Assembly: GCA_964369475.1 (NCBI GenBank)
Contig: CAYJFK010000002.1
Coordinates: forward strand, 1 to 64,000
Reading direction: 5' to 3'
Source of the DNA: CAYJFK01 sp964369475
GTDB taxonomy: Bacteria > Bacillota > Clostridia > Oscillospirales > Feifaniaceae
DNA length: 64,000 nucleotides
This document shows, one piece after another, positions 7,884-15,981 of this stretch (positions are counted from its first letter, which is position 1; every line of letters begins with the position of its first letter). The translations under genes and the position numbers were made by a program. The notes under the pieces were generated by a model. The model was not told the origin of the DNA. It did not search any database and saw only the letters and a list, made by a program, of their open reading frames with translations.

Positions 7884-9675
7884 TTTGCACCACCTGCCTA
7901 ATCGAGTCTTTGTCAAGTCCTAACATTTCTTGCTGACGTTTAACCGTTGCGTGCTCTACAAACCTATCTGCAGCAATTATTTCCACACTTTGCACTGCGC
8001 CAAGTTTTGTAAGCTCATATGCAGTCCGCTCTCCAAGTCCACCTTGTTTGAACCCTTCTTCAACAAAGAATACCTTCTTCGTACCCTCGGGAATATGTTT
8101 TGCAATTTCACCAAAATCCACAGGGTTTAACTTTAAGAGCGAAATGACCTTTACGTTTTCTCCTAAGCAGTTTTCAACTATTCGTCCATAAGTTATTATA
8201 ATTTTCTCTCCCTCGCCATAGACTGTAAAGCCGTCCTGCTTCTCGCCTTTTGGGAGAATTGGTTCTGTTCCTCTTGGGTATCTTATCGCCGTAGGGCCTG
8301 TTACATCGGCTGCCAATACTTCTCTTAGCTCGGTAAAGTTAGCCGGCGAGTATACCGTCATGTTTGGCACTGTTGCAAGGAATGCCACATCAAACATGCC
8401 TTGGTGTGTCGCTCCGTCCTCCCCTGTAAGCCCTGCTCTGTCTATGCAGAGCACCACAGGTAGGTTTGGCAGTGCTACATCGTGCTGTAATTGATCGTAC
8501 CCTCTTTGTAGGAAGGTTGAATATACAGCAAAGTACGGTATAATTCCCTTAGATGCCATGCCTGCCGCAAATGTTATTGCATGTTGCTCGGCTATGCCGA
8601 CATCGAAAAACCTGTTTTTATGCTGCTTCTTAAAGCTTTCAAGCCCTACTCCAAGTTCCATTGCCGCCGTTACCGCTACGATATTGTCGTTGTTAGCTGC
8701 CATCTCGGTTAGCGTCTCACCAAAAACTTGAGAAAATGACTGCGCACCTTTTTTAACAGCTCCTGTTTTAATATCAAATGGTGGCACACCATGATACTTG
8801 GCCGGATTTTTTTCGGCAAAGGCTACACCCTTGCCCTTTATTGTTTTTACATGTACAAAGGCAGGTTCGCCTTTTTCTCTAACTCTCTTTAACACATCTT
8901 CCATTAGCTTTAAATCATGCCCGTCGATAGGGCCGTAGTATCTAAAGCCAAGCTCTTCAAAAAAATTACTCTTCACAACGGCATCTTTCACTATACCTTT
9001 AACCTTGCTAATGGTCTTGTATAGCGGCTTGCCAACTGCGGGCGTTTTTAGGACAAAATTTGTCGTTGCGTCCTTTATCTTAAAGTAGCCGGGTTTTGAT
9101 GTTAACTCCGGCAAATACCTCGAGATAAAGCCTACATTGCTTGAAATGGAATTGTCGTTGTCGTTTAAAATTACGACAAGTTTACCGAGCGCGGCGGCAT
9201 TGTTAAGTCCTTCAAATGCAAGACCTCCCGTCATTGCGCCGTCCCCTATTACAGCAATCGCAAACCCTTCTTCGCCTTTAATCTTCTTAGCAGCGGCTAT
9301 TCCTGCCGCTACCGAGACAGAGGTGCTACTGTGGCCTGTTCCGAAACTGTCATGCTCGCTTTCCTTAGACATAGGAAAGCCGGACAACCCACCCTCACAC
9401 CTTAGCGTCGAAAATTCGTCTCGCCTTCCCGTTATGAGCTTGTGCGCATAGCACTGATGCCCAACGTCGAAAACGATGCTGTCTTTCGGGGAATTGAAAC
9501 TGTGATGAAGTGCCACAGTTAACTCCACGGCGCCAAGATTTGATGCAAGATGCCCCCCATTAGTCGCACACGTTTTTAGTATTGTTTGTCTCAGCTCGCT
9601 ACATAGTACCAGCTGTTGCCCGACGGTCAGCCGCTTTACGTCTTGCGGCCCGTTCACTTTATTTAAAACACGCAA
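7876..9675 (-). CDS. dxs: 1-deoxy-D-xylulose-5-phosphate synthase
   Basis: First enzyme of the methylerythritol phosphate isoprenoid pathway; condenses pyruvate and glyceraldehyde 3-phosphate using thiamine diphosphate. The ThDP motif GDGAMTGGLAFEGLNNAA is followed by NDND; the transketolase pyrimidine domain has DRAGLTGEDGATHQG; a C-terminal transketolase domain completes the protein. It begins with TTG preceded by GTGAGG at 9-nt spacing and is 599 residues, slightly short of the usual 620. It is the second protein gene of the ole operon; the pathway's last enzyme, IspH, is encoded at 36.2-38.3 kb. Confidence 0.95.
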   Translation of the reverse strand: MRVLNKVNGPQDVKRLTVGQQLVLCSELRQTILKTCATNGGHLASNLGAVELTVALHHSFNSPKDSIVFDVGHQCYAHKLITGRRDEFSTLRCEGGLSGFPMSKESEHDSFGTGHSSTSVSVAAGIAAAKKIKGEEGFAIAVIGDGAMTGGLAFEGLNNAAALGKLVVILNDNDNSISSNVGFISRYLPELTSKPGYFKIKDATTNFVLKTPAVGKPLYKTISKVKGIVKDAVVKSNFFEELGFRYYGPIDGHDLKLMEDVLKRVREKGEPAFVHVKTIKGKGVAFAEKNPAKYHGVPPFDIKTGAVKKGAQSFSQVFGETLTEMAANNDNIVAVTAAMELGVGLESFKKQHKNRFFDVGIAEQHAITFAAGMASKGIIPYFAVYSTFLQRGYDQLQHDVALPNLPVVLCIDRAGLTGEDGATHQGMFDVAFLATVPNMTVYSPANFTELREVLAADVTGPTAIRYPRGTEPILPKGEKQDGFTVYGEGEKIIITYGRIVENCLGENVKVISLLKLNPVDFGEIAKHIPEGTKKVFFVEEGFKQGGLGERTAYELTKLGAVQSVEIIAADRFVEHATVKRQQEMLGLDKDSIRQVVQNG

Positions 9676-9686
9676 GTGTGTTTACC

Positions 9687-10283
9687 TCACTTATCTTTTA
9701 TTCCCATAATTCTTCGCGTCGTATAAAGAATTTTTGCCACAAAAAACACTATTTCATTGCATTTTTTTATTGCAAAACCCTTTCCGAGAGCCTTTCCTCC
9801 AACCGTCATGGCGGCTACAAGTGCCGTCATAAGAGCAGATGGAAGAATTCCGCCGCCGGCGAAGAAGGCAGCCACAATAACAGCTGTCGTTGCTCCCGAT
9901 ATAACGCCTGCTATGTCGCCCACAACGTCGTTACAGAAGTTTGCCACTTTATCAGCACTGCCTATTAGTTTAATTGCAACTGTAGCCCCTGCCACCCTTC
10001 TGGATGCCATTGAATGAAAGGGCGGGATTACAGCAGCAGTTACAGCTGTGCCTATAACGTCGAAGATTATGCCAATTAATATAAACATTAAAAGTAGTGC
10101 AAGAGCCACCATAACATCTACATCGGATAGCGTGGTCGATGAGAATACCGATAACGTAAAGGATATTACCAGTGTGAGTGTAACCGTCATTAAAGCCCAT
10201 GACGATTTCTTTTCTTTTGTTTCCTTTTTTTCCTTTGGTTCTTTGTCTTTTCCCGACGATATCTCGGGTGAAGCCTCCGGCAT
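9687..10283 (-). CDS. oapA: OLE-associated membrane protein OapA
   Basis: A 198-residue integral membrane protein directly between the ole RNA region and dxs. After a Lys/Glu-rich N-terminal tail (about 11-28), which could contact RNA, four hydrophobic segments follow at roughly 29-52, 55-85, 118-140 and 145-168. A conserved-looking loop reads HSMASRRVAGATVAIKLIGSADKV, followed by NFCNDVVGDI. Known OapA binds OLE RNA and anchors it in the membrane; it has weak similarity to CorB/CNNM-type divalent-cation transport proteins. The call rests on size, topology and position. The ATG has a somewhat distant SD (AAAGGAATG). It could otherwise be annotated as a CorB-like protein. Confidence 0.8.
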   Translation of the reverse strand: MPEASPEISSGKDKEPKEKKETKEKKSSWALMTVTLTLVISFTLSVFSSTTLSDVDVMVALALLLMFILIGIIFDVIGTAVTAAVIPPFHSMASRRVAGATVAIKLIGSADKVANFCNDVVGDIAGVISGATTAVIVAAFFAGGGILPSALMTALVAAMTVGGKALGKGFAIKKCNEIVFFVAKILYTTRRIMGIKDK

Positions 10284-10299
10284 AGCCGCTATTCATTCC

Positions 10300-10909
10300 T
10301 TTTATAATAAATTTGGGTGGTGGCAAGATAAGTAAATTCTGCGCCTTAGGTCGAGTTGGATTTCCCCCCAAGCTACCCCCCGTCGCCGTAGGGGCGGTTT
10401 CCCATTAAAGCTCGGTCTACCTTGTTGCCAAAAATAGTACTCGATTGCCACTCAGTACACACTTTAATCCCTATCTTACAGCCACAGCCTAGGAGTTTTC
10501 CTCAGCAGATCGCGCGGTCCTTAGCCTCTTTTGCAGAAGCGGTTTCAAGAAGCGATAACAAAACATGTCCGGCCGGGACAGATCTTGCCTGATCCTCTAT
10601 TCGCACACCCCCACGCAAGGCAGGCTACTCTGCACACAGCGCCATAACGGCCCGCTTTGCAGGTTGCACCCCACCCCGTAGAAAGTACATTGGCAAATGT
10701 CGCCGTCTGCCTCTCCACGAAAGCAGGTCTCCGTGGCAGAAGGGTCGACACTCCCATGCCATTGGGAGTTGCCCTTAAGCCTACCTTCCAGCACTCACCC
10801 CAAGCTGGGCGCAAGCAGCAAGCACAAGAAGTTTCATCGATATGCCCTTTAACGGATTTTTAGGCCCGCTTTCAGTGACCACCGTGTCTGACTAGGATAC
10901 TGCACCACC
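10300..10909 (-). ncRNA. ole: OLE RNA (ornate large extremophilic RNA)
   Basis: About 610 nt without a credible gene, GC-richer than the flanking AT-rich DNA, transcribed from a sigma-A promoter at 10916-10944 toward oapA. Visible structure includes a 7-bp hairpin with arms at 10750-10756 and 10763-10769, enclosed by an outer AAGGG/CCCTT helix, and a GC-rich stem near 10370-10395 that holds the 3' portion. A GGCCCGCTTT block occurs twice (near 10650 and 10863). OLE RNA is known as a ~600-nt structured RNA upstream of oapA, often in an operon with dxs, tlyA, argR and recN; it forms a membrane ribonucleoprotein linked to alcohol, cold and magnesium stress. Size, orientation and neighbours all fit. 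The 5' end is inferred from the promoter; the 3' end is approximate. Confidence 0.85.
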
Positions 10910-10915
10910 ACTGTA

Positions 10916-10944
10916 ATTATAACAAACAAAATTATATTATGCAA
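10916..10944 (-). promoter_or_regulatory. Sigma-A promoter of the ole operon
   Basis: On the minus strand TTGCAT (10939-10944), 17 nt, then TATAAT (10916-10921). The predicted start is near 10909, at the beginning of the structured RNA. This makes ole the first gene of its operon here. Confidence 0.8.
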
Positions 10945-11265
10945 TGCTTTTTGGTAAATTTCTGTATTTTTTTTCAAATAGTTAATTTTCAATTCACAGT
11001 TTATTCGCATTTTAAAACGCTAAACTCCGTATATTATTACGACAATTCACATTCTTGTATTATCTGTATTGTAAAATAATTTGCATATTATCTAATATTT
11101 ATACAATATTTCCCCTTTTACGACTTCTTTTTATCGACAGTGAAAATATTGAAATTTTTAAAATTCGCAATGTTCATTTCTTGTACATAATTTTATTCGC
11201 ATAGTAATCATGTTTACATAATGAGTATTCATTATATTGATTAGTCGACTATAACTAAATATACT
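10945..11265. other. AT-rich intergenic spacer
   Basis: About 320 nt between the ole promoter and the cheB terminator. It is strongly AT-rich, with no ORF of note and no clear repeat. Upstream control sites for ole could lie here, but I cannot identify any. Confidence 0.6.
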
Positions 11266-11308
11266 AAAAGGCACATATTGCTTAAAAACAGCAATATGCG
11301 CCTTTTTT
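11266..11308. terminator. Terminator after cheB
   Basis: AAAAGGCACATATTGC and GCAATATGCGCCTTTT form a long stem (one G-T type mismatch) around an 8-9 nt loop. T runs on both sides allow bidirectional action. It ends the cheAWRB transcript. Confidence 0.8.
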
Positions 11309-11339
11309 GAAACAATATTCTATTGCCTTAACTAAAAAA

Positions 11340-12389
11340 CTACTTAGAAAGTTTGTTTACTATTTCGCTACCTATTCTATCGAGCGGAAGTTGTTTTGCA
11401 ACGGCTCCAAGCTTAAATGCTTCCATCGGCATGCCGTACACAATAGAACTTTCCTTGTCTTGCCCTATTGTATAAGCGCCCTTATTTCGCATATTGAGAA
11501 GTCCCTTAGCACCGTCGTACCCCATGCCTGTAAGGATAACACCGAGTGCCTTACTCCCGACAACATCGGCTACCGAGTTAAACAAAACATCTACCGAAGG
11601 GCAATGTCCGCTAACACGCTCCCCCGGAGCACTCTTGATATAGTAGCCTAAAGCATCTTTTTTTACATGCATATGACTGTCCCCTGCCGCCAAAATAATG
11701 CGGCCTTGTTCGATCCTGTCCCCATCCTTGGCCTCTATGACCTCCATTTTACATACGAGGTTTAGCCTATTAGCATAAAGAGAAGTAAATATCGGCGGCA
11801 TATGCTGAACAATTACAACACCCACCATTTCTTTTGGAAAGTGCTTTACAACTTCTATAATGGCCTCAGTCCCGCCCGTCGATGCGCCAATTGCAACAAC
11901 TCTATCATTTTGGAAAATAGTTTCTTCGCTCTTCGCTTCGAGATTTTTCAAATCCATGCTTTTAACTTGAGCTGTATTCTTAGCGACAATTTCGGACAAA
12001 CTTTCACTTTTCGGCTTACTTTTTTCCACAATAAGTGCTTGCAGTTTGGCGAAAAATGTATTTGCAGTTTCTTGGTCTTCGTCTGTCGGCTTTTGCACAA
12101 ATGCAAATTCTCCCGCAAAAGGCACTTTGCGTGCCTTTTGCGAGAGTTTACCAATACCGATAATTGCTATTTTACAATTTGTTTTATTAAACAACTCGTC
12201 AAAATTCAACAATTGCATATCGAAGTTAACTATCAGTGCATCAACTTTAAGCTCATTCATTTGCTTTATTGCTTCGGCTCCGCTTGCAACACTGCCTACC
12301 ACCTGTACACAATCGCACTTACTTAAACCAATTCTAATTCTCGAGCGAAAAATAAGCGAGTCGTCGAGTATCAATACTCGAACAGCCAT
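11340..12389 (-). CDS. cheB: Chemotaxis methylesterase CheB with degenerate receiver
   Basis: Protein-glutamate methylesterase/glutaminase acting on chemoreceptors. A receiver domain (about 1-115) precedes a C-terminal esterase domain (about 160-349). The esterase triad looks intact: Ser in GASTGGTEAI, His in VVQHMPP and Asp in GMGYDGAKGL. In the receiver D9-D10 and a KP motif are present, but the position aligned with the phosphoacceptor Asp is N55 (VNFDMQ where families have LDIEMP), and the switch Ser/Thr is Gly (IIGIGK). So phosphorylation by CheA is unlikely. ATG with GGGGGATTG upstream. Last gene of cheA-cheW-cheR-cheB. Confidence 0.93.
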   Translation of the reverse strand: MAVRVLILDDSLIFRSRIRIGLSKCDCVQVVGSVASGAEAIKQMNELKVDALIVNFDMQLLNFDELFNKTNCKIAIIGIGKLSQKARKVPFAGEFAFVQKPTDEDQETANTFFAKLQALIVEKSKPKSESLSEIVAKNTAQVKSMDLKNLEAKSEETIFQNDRVVAIGASTGGTEAIIEVVKHFPKEMVGVVIVQHMPPIFTSLYANRLNLVCKMEVIEAKDGDRIEQGRIILAAGDSHMHVKKDALGYYIKSAPGERVSGHCPSVDVLFNSVADVVGSKALGVILTGMGYDGAKGLLNMRNKGAYTIGQDKESSIVYGMPMEAFKLGAVAKQLPLDRIGSEIVNKLSK

Positions 12390-12405
12390 TTATTCAATCC
12401 CCCAA

Positions 12406-13248
12406 CTATACATTCTTTTGATATGTTGCAGGCCTTATGTAGGTATATCTGATAAGTTCTCTCTTTATTGTCTCGGAGTGACCTATCATCAAATATCCAC
12501 CGGGTGCAGTTGCATCGTAGAACTTGTCCACGACCTTATGAGTTGTGTCGCTGTCCCAATATATCATAACATTGCGGCAGAAAATTATATCAAAGGGCTT
12601 CTTAACAACAAATGGTTCCATTAAGTTACCCGTTTTAAATATAACTTCGTTTCTAATCATTTCGCAAACTTGGTATCTCCCATCTGGAAGTCTCGTAAAA
12701 TACTTCTTGCGCCATTCTTCGGGTAGCTGCATTAGATTGTCCGACGAGTATATTCCAAGTTTAGCCTTGTTTAAGACATCCATAGATATATCGCTGGCCA
12801 AAATTCTCGTGTCCCACTGGGCTTTACGAGGGCCGAAGTACTCATGCATTGTCATGGCTATATTGTATGCCTCTTGACCTGAAGAACATCCCGCACTCCA
12901 AATGCGCAACTCTCTTTGCCTTGTCTTTTCAAGTTTGGGCAAGGCTACATTTAACAAAAAGTCGAAATGCTCGTTCTCTCTGCCAAAATAAGAGTGATTT
13001 GTCGTAATCTTGTTAAGAAAAACAGTTAGCTCATCACCCGACGAATCGCTCTTAATGAGCTGAAGGTACTGACCAAAGTTTGTAAAGTTCTTTTCCCTCA
13101 AAGTAAAAGATAGGCGACCTTCAACAAGCTGTCTTTTTTTCGACAGGTCTATACCGTATTTCTTATGTACAAAACTTACAAGCTCGGAAAATTCAGCATC
13201 GGTTATCTTAACGACTATCTGATTTGCACCTTGGTTTAAATTATTCAT
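12406..13248 (-). CDS. cheR: Chemotaxis receptor methyltransferase CheR
   Basis: SAM-dependent methylation of receptor glutamates, opposing CheB. The N-terminal helical domain is followed by the SAM-binding domain with IWSAGCSSGQEAYNIAM and the block FDIIFCRNVMIYW. I chose the ATG at 13248, which overlaps the cheW stop region by 8 nt (280 residues); the frame extends to a TTG at 13284 inside cheW without a better SD. Spacing suggests coupling to cheW. Confidence 0.93.
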   Translation of the reverse strand: MNNLNQGANQIVVKITDAEFSELVSFVHKKYGIDLSKKRQLVEGRLSFTLREKNFTNFGQYLQLIKSDSSGDELTVFLNKITTNHSYFGRENEHFDFLLNVALPKLEKTRQRELRIWSAGCSSGQEAYNIAMTMHEYFGPRKAQWDTRILASDISMDVLNKAKLGIYSSDNLMQLPEEWRKKYFTRLPDGRYQVCEMIRNEVIFKTGNLMEPFVVKKPFDIIFCRNVMIYWDSDTTHKVVDKFYDATAPGGYLMIGHSETIKRELIRYTYIRPATYQKNV

Positions 13249-13717
13249 TGAGCATATCGAGGTCGTCTTGGAAGAACTTTTCAAAATCTATATTCAAGAC
13301 TACTCTGCCCCCTATCTCTGTAACGGAAGATAAGAACTGCATGTGCATTAAATTAGCTTTTGGCGGACGTGTGGAACTATTCTTGTCGAGCGTTATAACT
13401 TCGAGCACGTTGTCGACAATAAGTCCCACTTGAACACCTTCGATGTCGAGCACTATAATACAAGTCTTATCATCATACGGGCGCTCCTCCATGTTTAGCT
13501 TAAGTCGCACATCAAGTATCGGCACAACTTTACCTCTAAGGTTTATTATGCCTTTTATATAATGCGCAACTCTGGGGAGCTTTGTTATTGTTTGAATGTT
13601 GATTATTTCTATTACAAGTGATAAAACAGCGCCATATGTCGAGTCGCCTATGTTAAACAGCAGGCAACGTCCGCTAAGCTCGTCTGTTTCCTGAATTGCT
13701 ACGTTGTTGTTTTCCAT
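13241..13717 (-). CDS. cheW: Chemotaxis coupling protein CheW
   Basis: Adaptor linking CheA to chemoreceptors. The 158 residues form a single CheW domain, with typical blocks RVAHYIKGIINLRGKVVPILD and GLIVDNVLEVI. ATG with AGGAGAAG upstream, 9 nt after cheA. No receptor gene is present in the window, so partners lie elsewhere. Confidence 0.94.
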   Translation of the reverse strand: MENNNVAIQETDELSGRCLLFNIGDSTYGAVLSLVIEIINIQTITKLPRVAHYIKGIINLRGKVVPILDVRLKLNMEERPYDDKTCIIVLDIEGVQVGLIVDNVLEVITLDKNSSTRPPKANLMHMQFLSSVTEIGGRVVLNIDFEKFFQDDLDMLNE

Positions 13718-13726
13718 ATGCTTCTC

Positions 13727-15772
13727 CTATTCGTTTAGTAGACTATTTGTGTCCAAAATTAAGCTAATGCTACCGTCGCCAAGTATGCTACAACCCGATA
13801 GCCCAAGACCTTTAAGGTTGTATTTGTTAAAGAATGCCGGGAAGGGCTTAACAACGACTTGATATTCTCCAAGCAGCTCGTCTGCATATAGGCAAGCGCT
13901 TGAACTGCCCGTTTCGACCTGTATCATAATTCCGCTTGTAACATCGTCGTTAACCTCTTCTATTGCAAACAAATCATGCAGTCTGTGCACAGGCAGACAC
14001 TCGCCTCTAAGCATTATCATCTCCGACCCGTCTGTGTTGTGGATTATCTGCGACTTGTCTGACAGCTTAAAGGACTGTTTTATCGATGTTATAGGCAGTG
14101 TAAAGACAGTGCCTCCAACCTTTAGGTTCATACCTTCTACAATGGCAAGTGTTAGAGGGATTTTCATTGTAAATGTAGTGCCTACATCAAGCTTACTTGC
14201 TATCGACAAACTGCCGCCTACCTGCTCGATATTTCTTCTAACTACGTCCATTCCAACACCACGACCGGAATACTCTGTAACCGCTTGATTTGTCGAAAAA
14301 CCGGCAACCATTATAAGGCCTAAGATTTCTCTTTCGGTGTATTCGCTTTCAGGCTTTGTAAGTATGCCGTTTTTCTTTGCCTTTGCCATAAGTGCTTCTG
14401 TATTAAGTCCCTTGCCGTCGTCCGCTACATCTATAAATATTTCTCCGCCAATGTTGCGTGCGGCAAGCGTTATCGTGCCTTGCTCTTGCTTACCTTTGGC
14501 TATTCTGTCCTCGGGCATTTCTATTGCATGATCCATTGCATTTCTAATCATGTGCATAAATGGGTCTGCAATGGCATCGTTTATAGTTTTGTCTATCTCT
14601 GTATCGCCGCCCTCAGTTTTAAGAACAACCTTCTTTTCAAGCTTTTTGCTCATGTCTCTAACAATTCTGTCCATCTTGTTAAATGTACTCTGCAAGGGCA
14701 CCATACGAATGGACATAACGACATCTTGAAGCTCGTCTGTAAGCTTTCTAAGCTCTCTAATAGACTTGTTGAAGTTGTCAAGACGAAGTCCTGTTAAATC
14801 GGGATTTCTGGCAACCATAGACTCTGCCGTTACAATTTCTCCAACTATATCCATAAGCTGATCAAGCTTTGTTTGATTTACACTTATAAGGCTCTGCTTA
14901 GTGGCCGGCGGCGCAGCTTGCTTTACAGCGGCAGCAGGAGCGGTCGGTTTTGGTGTTTCCTCGGTTTTAACCTCTGCTGCTTGTTGTGGCACTTCCTCTA
15001 CTTCTTCCTCATCTTTTACAGGTTCGATGCTCTCTACGAGCTCGTACGACTTGATGTTAAGTGCAGACTCGATGCCTTTAAATACATCGTCTATGCAACT
15101 TGTTTTACATATAACAACAATTCCGTTTTTAATTATTTCGTCGCAAAGAGATGGATCGTTCTCGGGATTTTGCGGATGAGAATCTATCTCTTCGCAATAC
15201 TCAAGTAGCTGGGTCATTAGCATAAAGGCTCTCATATGCTCCATTTGGCAACCGTCTTCAAAATACACTCTGATTTTAAATACATCGTCGCCTTGGATAT
15301 GCGTAACAATATCGACTGCCTCTTCCGTCTTGACCTCTACCGTGTCGGTAGACTTGCCATTTAGAATGTCAGCCTGACCATGTAGCTTGTCTATAAGCTC
15401 TGACGCATCTCCCGCTTGAAATTCTCCGCCGCTGCTAATCTTTTGCACCTCGACCTTTAGGAAGTCTGAAGCTTCGAGAACAAGATCAAAAAGTGTGTCG
15501 AAGACCACTTCGAGTTTGTCGGGAAATTCTCGAATTATGTAGAAAACATCTTCAACGGCATGGGCAAGTTCCGATATCCCCTCAAACCCCATCATTGCGG
15601 CACTTCCCTTGATGGTATGGGTCAATCTGAAAATCAGATTGATGTTCTCCACACTGATTCCGTGAGCACGCTCCGATTCGAGCATTATTTCGTCTAGTTC
15701 TTCAAGTTCCGAGTCCGTTTCATGTATGAATGTCTCGAGCATACTTTGCATTGCAGGATCTATAAAGCTCAT
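13727..15772 (-). CDS. cheA: Chemotaxis histidine kinase CheA
   Basis: Sensor kinase of the chemotaxis array. Domains in order: HPt (about 1-115) with phospho-His H52 in LTHTIKGSAAMM; a P2-like domain (about 165-250); a Pro/Glu-rich linker; dimerisation; a HATPase domain with N box MIRNAMDHAIE, DDGKGLN and GRGVGMDVV; and a C-terminal CheW-like domain. At 681 residues it is a full-length Firmicute CheA. ATG with GAGAGGTGG upstream. First gene of a four-gene chemotaxis operon. Confidence 0.95.
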   Translation of the reverse strand: MSFIDPAMQSMLETFIHETDSELEELDEIMLESERAHGISVENINLIFRLTHTIKGSAAMMGFEGISELAHAVEDVFYIIREFPDKLEVVFDTLFDLVLEASDFLKVEVQKISSGGEFQAGDASELIDKLHGQADILNGKSTDTVEVKTEEAVDIVTHIQGDDVFKIRVYFEDGCQMEHMRAFMLMTQLLEYCEEIDSHPQNPENDPSLCDEIIKNGIVVICKTSCIDDVFKGIESALNIKSYELVESIEPVKDEEEVEEVPQQAAEVKTEETPKPTAPAAAVKQAAPPATKQSLISVNQTKLDQLMDIVGEIVTAESMVARNPDLTGLRLDNFNKSIRELRKLTDELQDVVMSIRMVPLQSTFNKMDRIVRDMSKKLEKKVVLKTEGGDTEIDKTINDAIADPFMHMIRNAMDHAIEMPEDRIAKGKQEQGTITLAARNIGGEIFIDVADDGKGLNTEALMAKAKKNGILTKPESEYTEREILGLIMVAGFSTNQAVTEYSGRGVGMDVVRRNIEQVGGSLSIASKLDVGTTFTMKIPLTLAIVEGMNLKVGGTVFTLPITSIKQSFKLSDKSQIIHNTDGSEMIMLRGECLPVHRLHDLFAIEEVNDDVTSGIMIQVETGSSSACLYADELLGEYQVVVKPFPAFFNKYNLKGLGLSGCSILGDGSISLILDTNSLLNE

Positions 15773-15828
15773 CTTTCCACCTCTCTCGTTTTAAGCTATT
15801 TTCTTGTAAATTTCATCTTACACATATA

Positions 15829-15856
15829 ATTATCTCACATTTTGCGTAAATTTCAA
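15829..15856 (-). promoter_or_regulatory. Candidate promoter of the cheA operon
   Basis: On the minus strand TTGAAA (15851-15856), 16 nt, GATAAT (15829-15834), followed by a short leader to the cheA SD. Confidence 0.5.
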
Positions 15857-15981
15857 GTGCAATATTATAGATTTTGTAAATTTTCTGAAAAACTTTCTTG
15901 TTTTTTTGCTCAAAATGAAGTATAAATAAAGTATAGGGTGTTTTTTCCCCTAATTATTTGTTTTACGGAGGTGTTAGCGGT

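Noticed and set aside
9970..10371. 133-codon minus-strand ORF overlapping oapA
   Set aside because: It is a frame-shifted shadow of oapA; its composition (Cys/Tyr-rich) is not protein-like and the oapA frame has clear membrane segments.
10545..10863. ORFs of 65-89 codons inside the ole region on both strands
   Set aside because: They overlap each other in several frames, have no SD, are Cys/Trp/Gly-rich in an atypical way, and lie in a structured RNA region.
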